Source: Microcaldota archaeon
Lineage (GTDB): Archaea; Micrarchaeota; Micrarchaeia; Burarchaeales; Fermentimicrarchaeaceae
Length of the DNA stretch: 15,594 bases
Direction of reading: 5' to 3'
Assembly (NCBI GenBank): GCA_026396455.1
Contig: JAPLWT010000023.1
Location: 1 to 15,594, forward strand
Below are positions 13,069 through 15,594 of this stretch, in pieces. The notes under the pieces were generated by a model. It made no database searches, was not told the DNA's origin, and saw nothing but the letters and a program-made list of their open reading frames with translations. Within the stretch, counting starts at the first letter, position 1, and each line of letters starts with the position of its first letter. The translations under genes and the position numbers were made by a program.

Positions 13069-15243
13069 CTATGCTTGGCACGTTGCGCATCCGCCCGTGT
13101 ACTCTGCGGAAACCACGCCGTTCTCCTCAGCGCCATTCGGGTGTGCAACAGCCTCCTCCTCAACCAGTTGTTCCTTCTTCCCCTTCTTGAACGCCTCTAT
13201 GCTGAGTACCTGCCCCTCCCTGCTTTTATCCCTATAGACAGTCACTCCCTTGCACCCAAGATTGTAGGCAAGCATGTAAACTTTCTCAACATCCTCGGGG
13301 GTTGCATCAACAGGGAAGTTGATGGTTTTTGAAACTGCATTATCCGTATACTTCTGGAATGCTGCCTGTATCCTCACATGCCATTCCGGGGAAACGCCAT
13401 AGGCAACCACGAAAACCTTCTGCCAGTTCTCAGGAACTTCCGGCAAGCCCTGCACTCCCCCACTCTGCGCGATTTTTCTAATCAGCTCAAGACTGTAGAA
13501 ATTCTCCTTTCTAGCAATTTTCTCGAATATGGGGTGCACCTCAAGAAGCTCCGTGTTATCCATCACCCTCCTTATGTACGCAATTGCAAAGAGCGGCTCA
13601 ACCCCGCTCGAGCACCCTCCTATTATGCTCAGCGTGCCTGTAGGCGCAATTGTGGTAGTTGTCGCATTCCTCATCTTTGGGGCACCCGGCTTGTTATAGA
13701 CGCTCTTATCAAAATTTGGGAATGCCCCCCTCTTCTCAGCCAGTGCTGCAGATGCCTTCTTGCTCTCGTCGTTGATGAACTTCATCACGCTCTCAGCAAC
13801 CTCAACTCCCTTCTCTGAATTGTACTGCACACCCATCTGGAAAAGCATGTCCGCGAAGCCCATCACCCCCAAGCCTATCTTCCTGTTTCCCTTCGTCATC
13901 AGTTCAATTTCCGGTATTGGGTACTTGTTCGCGTCAATCACGTTGTCAAGGAAGTGCACGGCAGTCCGGATGGTTCTCTTCAGCTTATCCCAATCAATCT
14001 CCCCGTCATCATTCACCATCCTTGAAAGATTTATCGAACCCAGATTGCACGACTCGTAGGAAAGCAATGGTTGCTCACCACAAGGATTAGTGCTCTCGAT
14101 CTGCCCCAGTGCCGGAGTCGGGTTTGCTGCGTTCATCCTGTCTATGAAAATAATTCCTGGTTCCCCATTCCTCCACGCCTGCTGGACTATCAGCTTGAAG
14201 ACTTTCTTCGCAGAGAGCTTATCGACGCCATTCCTCTTCCTTGGGTTTATGAGGTCGTACTGCTCATCCTTCTCCAACGCCTCCATGAATTTATCCGTCA
14301 CTGCAACCGATATGTTGAAATTATTGAGAGCATGACTGGAGCTCTTGGCCATTATGAACTCCAGTATATCAGGGTGGTCGACTCTCAGCATCCCCATATT
14401 GGCTCCTCTTCTCTTCCCTCCCTGCTTTATCACATCTGTGGATACATCGAACACCCTCATGAACGATACGGGACCGCTCGCAACTCCGCCCGTGGATTTC
14501 ACAACATCCCCCTTGGGCCTTAACTTTGAGAATGCGTAGCCCGTACCTCCTCCTGACTGGTGAATCAACGCAGTGTTCTTCACCGCATTGAATATGCTCT
14601 CAATAGAATCCTCGATTGGAAGAACAAAGCACGCCGCCAGCTGGCCTATCTCGGTACCGGCATTCATTATCGTCGGGGAGTTGGGTAGGAACTCCAGATT
14701 CACCATTGCATCGTAGAACTCCTCTTCCACATTCAATGTATCAACATTCCTGTCGTAGAAAACATCAACAAGCGCAATTGCCCTTGCGACTCTCCTGAAC
14801 ATCTGCTTCGGAGTCTCAACAACCTGCCCATTCTTGTCCTTCTTCAAGTATCTTCTCTCCAGAACTTTTATTGCATTCACACTAAGCTTGTTGTCAACCT
14901 CATCAACCGGGACATTGAGCAGCTCCGCCTTCAGCTCTCTCAAGATTGCCCTCTTCTGCCTGTAGAGTATGTATGCTTTCGCAGTCTTGGCACGTCCCTC
15001 CTCAATCAGAACTTTCTCGACAGTATCCTGCACGTCCTCAACGGTCGGTATGCTGCCCGCGAATTTCTCGTACACAATCTCCACGACATCATCCGCAAGC
15101 CTCTCGGCAGTCTTCCTGTCCTCCCCGCCAACGGCAACTGCAGCTTTGAAAATAGCATTAGTTATCTTGCTCTTGTCAAAATCAGCTATCCTTCCATCCC
15201 TTTTCTTTATCTGAGTAACTGTCGCTTTTCCTGCGTCACCCAT
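13069..15243 (-). CDS. nrdJ: Ribonucleotide reductase, class II (adenosylcobalamin-dependent)
   Basis: Reduces ribonucleotides to deoxyribonucleotides without oxygen need, using a cobalamin-generated thiyl radical. It has 724 residues from the ATG at 15243 (GTG at 15279 is an alternative; GGTGG just upstream favours the ATG). Residues 7-100 form an ATP-cone (VTQIKKRDGRIADFD). The barrel carries C205 (LAACFVLP), N386, C388 and E390 (STNPCGE) and C399 (YESCNLGSIN), giving the redox pair C205/C399 and radical C388, and a loop APTGTLSIIGG. The flexible tail ends C719-A-T-C722, the pair that re-reduces the active site. No intein is present. Two NrdR-like boxes lie in its promoter. Confidence 0.95.
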   Translation of the reverse strand: MGDAGKATVTQIKKRDGRIADFDKSKITNAIFKAAVAVGGEDRKTAERLADDVVEIVYEKFAGSIPTVEDVQDTVEKVLIEEGRAKTAKAYILYRQKRAILRELKAELLNVPVDEVDNKLSVNAIKVLERRYLKKDKNGQVVETPKQMFRRVARAIALVDVFYDRNVDTLNVEEEFYDAMVNLEFLPNSPTIMNAGTEIGQLAACFVLPIEDSIESIFNAVKNTALIHQSGGGTGYAFSKLRPKGDVVKSTGGVASGPVSFMRVFDVSTDVIKQGGKRRGANMGMLRVDHPDILEFIMAKSSSHALNNFNISVAVTDKFMEALEKDEQYDLINPRKRNGVDKLSAKKVFKLIVQQAWRNGEPGIIFIDRMNAANPTPALGQIESTNPCGEQPLLSYESCNLGSINLSRMVNDDGEIDWDKLKRTIRTAVHFLDNVIDANKYPIPEIELMTKGNRKIGLGVMGFADMLFQMGVQYNSEKGVEVAESVMKFINDESKKASAALAEKRGAFPNFDKSVYNKPGAPKMRNATTTTIAPTGTLSIIGGCSSGVEPLFAIAYIRRVMDNTELLEVHPIFEKIARKENFYSLELIRKIAQSGGVQGLPEVPENWQKVFVVAYGVSPEWHVRIQAAFQKYTDNAVSKTINFPVDATPEDVEKVYMLAYNLGCKGVTVYRDKSREGQVLSIEAFKKGKKEQLVEEEAVAHPNGAEENGVVSAEYTGGCATCQA

Positions 15244-15245
15244 GC

Positions 15246-15252
15246 CACCACC
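15246..15252 (-). promoter_or_regulatory. Ribosome binding site fixing the nrdJ start
   Basis: On the minus strand GGTGGTG lies directly ahead of the ATG at 15243. It supports this start over the in-frame GTG at 15279. Confidence 0.65.
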
Positions 15253-15275
15253 TTCAAAATAATGATATACCCTCA

Positions 15276-15291
15276 ACACAACATATTGTGG
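15276..15291 (-). promoter_or_regulatory. NrdR-box-like palindrome, proximal
   Basis: The plus strand reads ACACAACATATTGTGG. The arms CACAA and TTGTG pair perfectly around four bases. It agrees with the known NrdR box consensus acaCwAtATaTwGtgt at all but two positions. It lies 33-48 bases ahead of the nrdJ ATG, probably downstream of the transcription start. Confidence 0.7.
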
Positions 15292-15307
15292 TTTAATAGA
15301 AGACTAT

Positions 15308-15323
15308 ACACTATATATCGTAA
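15308..15323 (-). promoter_or_regulatory. NrdR-box-like palindrome, distal
   Basis: The plus strand reads ACACTATATATCGTAA, matching the NrdR consensus at 13 of 16 positions, including the fixed C, ATAT core and G. It starts 32 bases from the proximal box, about three DNA turns, leaving 16 bases between. This is the spacing reported for paired NrdR boxes in bacteria. It adjoins the putative TATA box. Confidence 0.7.
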
Positions 15324-15334
15324 TTTATTTAAAC
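15321..15334 (-). promoter_or_regulatory. TATA box of nrdJ
   Basis: On the minus strand GTTTAAATAAATTA is the best TATA match between nrdR and nrdJ. A start about 25 bases downstream falls near 15300, between the two NrdR-like boxes, so NrdR binding would block the basal machinery. A second candidate (GGTATATC, about 15263-15270) is closer to the gene. Confidence 0.5.
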
Positions 15335-15351
15335 CTTGCGTTCTGCAGAAT

Positions 15352-15594
15352 TCACCTCCTCTTCAGCTTCTTTCTCAATACTCTCAGCTCGTTCTCGAAG
15401 GATTCAATATCCGCGAATGAACGATACACAGATGCAAACCGTATGTAGGCAACCTTGTCCAGCTTCTTCAGCTTCCTCATCACCAGCTCCCCGATTTTCC
15501 TGCTCTCAACTTCCAGGGTGTCCATATTCCTCAATTCCTTCTCGACCTCTTCCGCCATTTTTTCAATCCTCTCCTGGCTGATGGGCCTTTTCTC
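15352..15594 (-). CDS. nrdR: Transcriptional repressor NrdR, C-terminal part (partial)
   Basis: The last 80 residues of NrdR; the N-terminal zinc ribbon lies beyond the right edge. The visible part is the ATP-cone: EKRPISQERIEKMAEEVEKE, then SRKIGELVMRKLKKLDKVAYIRFASVYRSFADIESF, which is the strongest NrdR signature, ending in a basic tail. NrdR senses ATP/dATP and represses ribonucleotide reductase genes in bacteria. It is upstream of and on the same strand as nrdJ, with 108 bases between them that hold a promoter and two NrdR-like boxes. The reading frame is open to the window edge with no break. Confidence 0.93.
   Translation of the reverse strand, partial: EKRPISQERIEKMAEEVEKELRNMDTLEVESRKIGELVMRKLKKLDKVAYIRFASVYRSFADIESFENELRVLRKKLKRR

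Noticed and set aside
13061..13090. Longer AlaX start at 13090
   Set aside because: It would overlap the conserved CATC tail of the reductase. The peptide from 13060 begins where AlaX homologues begin.
13069..15243. Possible intein in the ribonucleotide reductase
   Set aside because: Archaeal reductases often carry inteins, but the protein is colinear with the family through the NPCGE, ESCNLGS and APTGTLS sites, with no inserted block.
15244..15351. Cobalamin riboswitch ahead of the B12-dependent reductase
   Set aside because: The 108-base gap is too short and AT-rich, and no B12-box-like sequence was seen. The palindromes are better explained as NrdR boxes.

Overview
The window is archaeal. 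TATA-like boxes lie about 25 bases ahead of several starts, some genes look leaderless, and internal operon genes carry GGTG-type ribosome binding sites. The gene families fit too: separate PyrB and PyrI, a transketolase split into N and C subunits, an archaeal-type PRPP synthetase, a DRG-like GTPase, PRC-barrel proteins and AlaX. A small-genome (DPANN-like) euryarchaeal relative is a reasonable guess, but the sequence alone does not fix the lineage. Genes are densely packed. No gap exceeds about 210 bases, and I saw no tRNA, rRNA, CRISPR array, insertion sequence or intein.

Layout. 1-62 is the start of a minus-strand PRC-barrel-like gene. 274-2812 (plus) holds pyrB, pyrI, a small AbrB-like regulator and a first PRPP synthetase (prs1). 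2857-7000 (minus, read right to left) runs prs2, rpe, tktN, tktC, tal. This block is visibly richer in CpG than its flanks. 7044-8134 holds a PRC-barrel protein, a winged-helix protein and an Ig-like hypothetical protein. 8217-9314 is a short Glu/Leu/Phe/Val dehydrogenase. 9298-10929 (minus) is a three-gene set: a four-helix membrane protein, a small DRG-like GTPase and an orphan protein. 10961-12384 (plus) holds a nitroreductase and an EamA transporter. 12404-15594 (minus) holds nrdR (partial), class II ribonucleotide reductase and alaX.

Shared theme. Much of the window feeds nucleotide synthesis. The rpe-tktN-tktC-tal set interconverts fructose 6-phosphate and glyceraldehyde 3-phosphate with pentose phosphates. 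PRPP synthetase converts ribose 5-phosphate to PRPP. PyrBI starts the pyrimidine ring. Ribonucleotide reductase makes deoxynucleotides, and the dehydrogenase links amino groups to carbon.

Most notable points. (1) Two NrdR-box-like palindromes, 32 bases apart start to start, sit in the promoter of the reductase, directly downstream of nrdR. (2) The PRPP synthetase paralogue in the pentose phosphate block has lost key residues of the PRPP loop and apparently of the flexible catalytic loop, while prs1 keeps them. (3) The DRG-like GTPase lacks the S5D2L insertion and has DTPA in place of the G3 DxxG motif. None of these is proven to be a new system.
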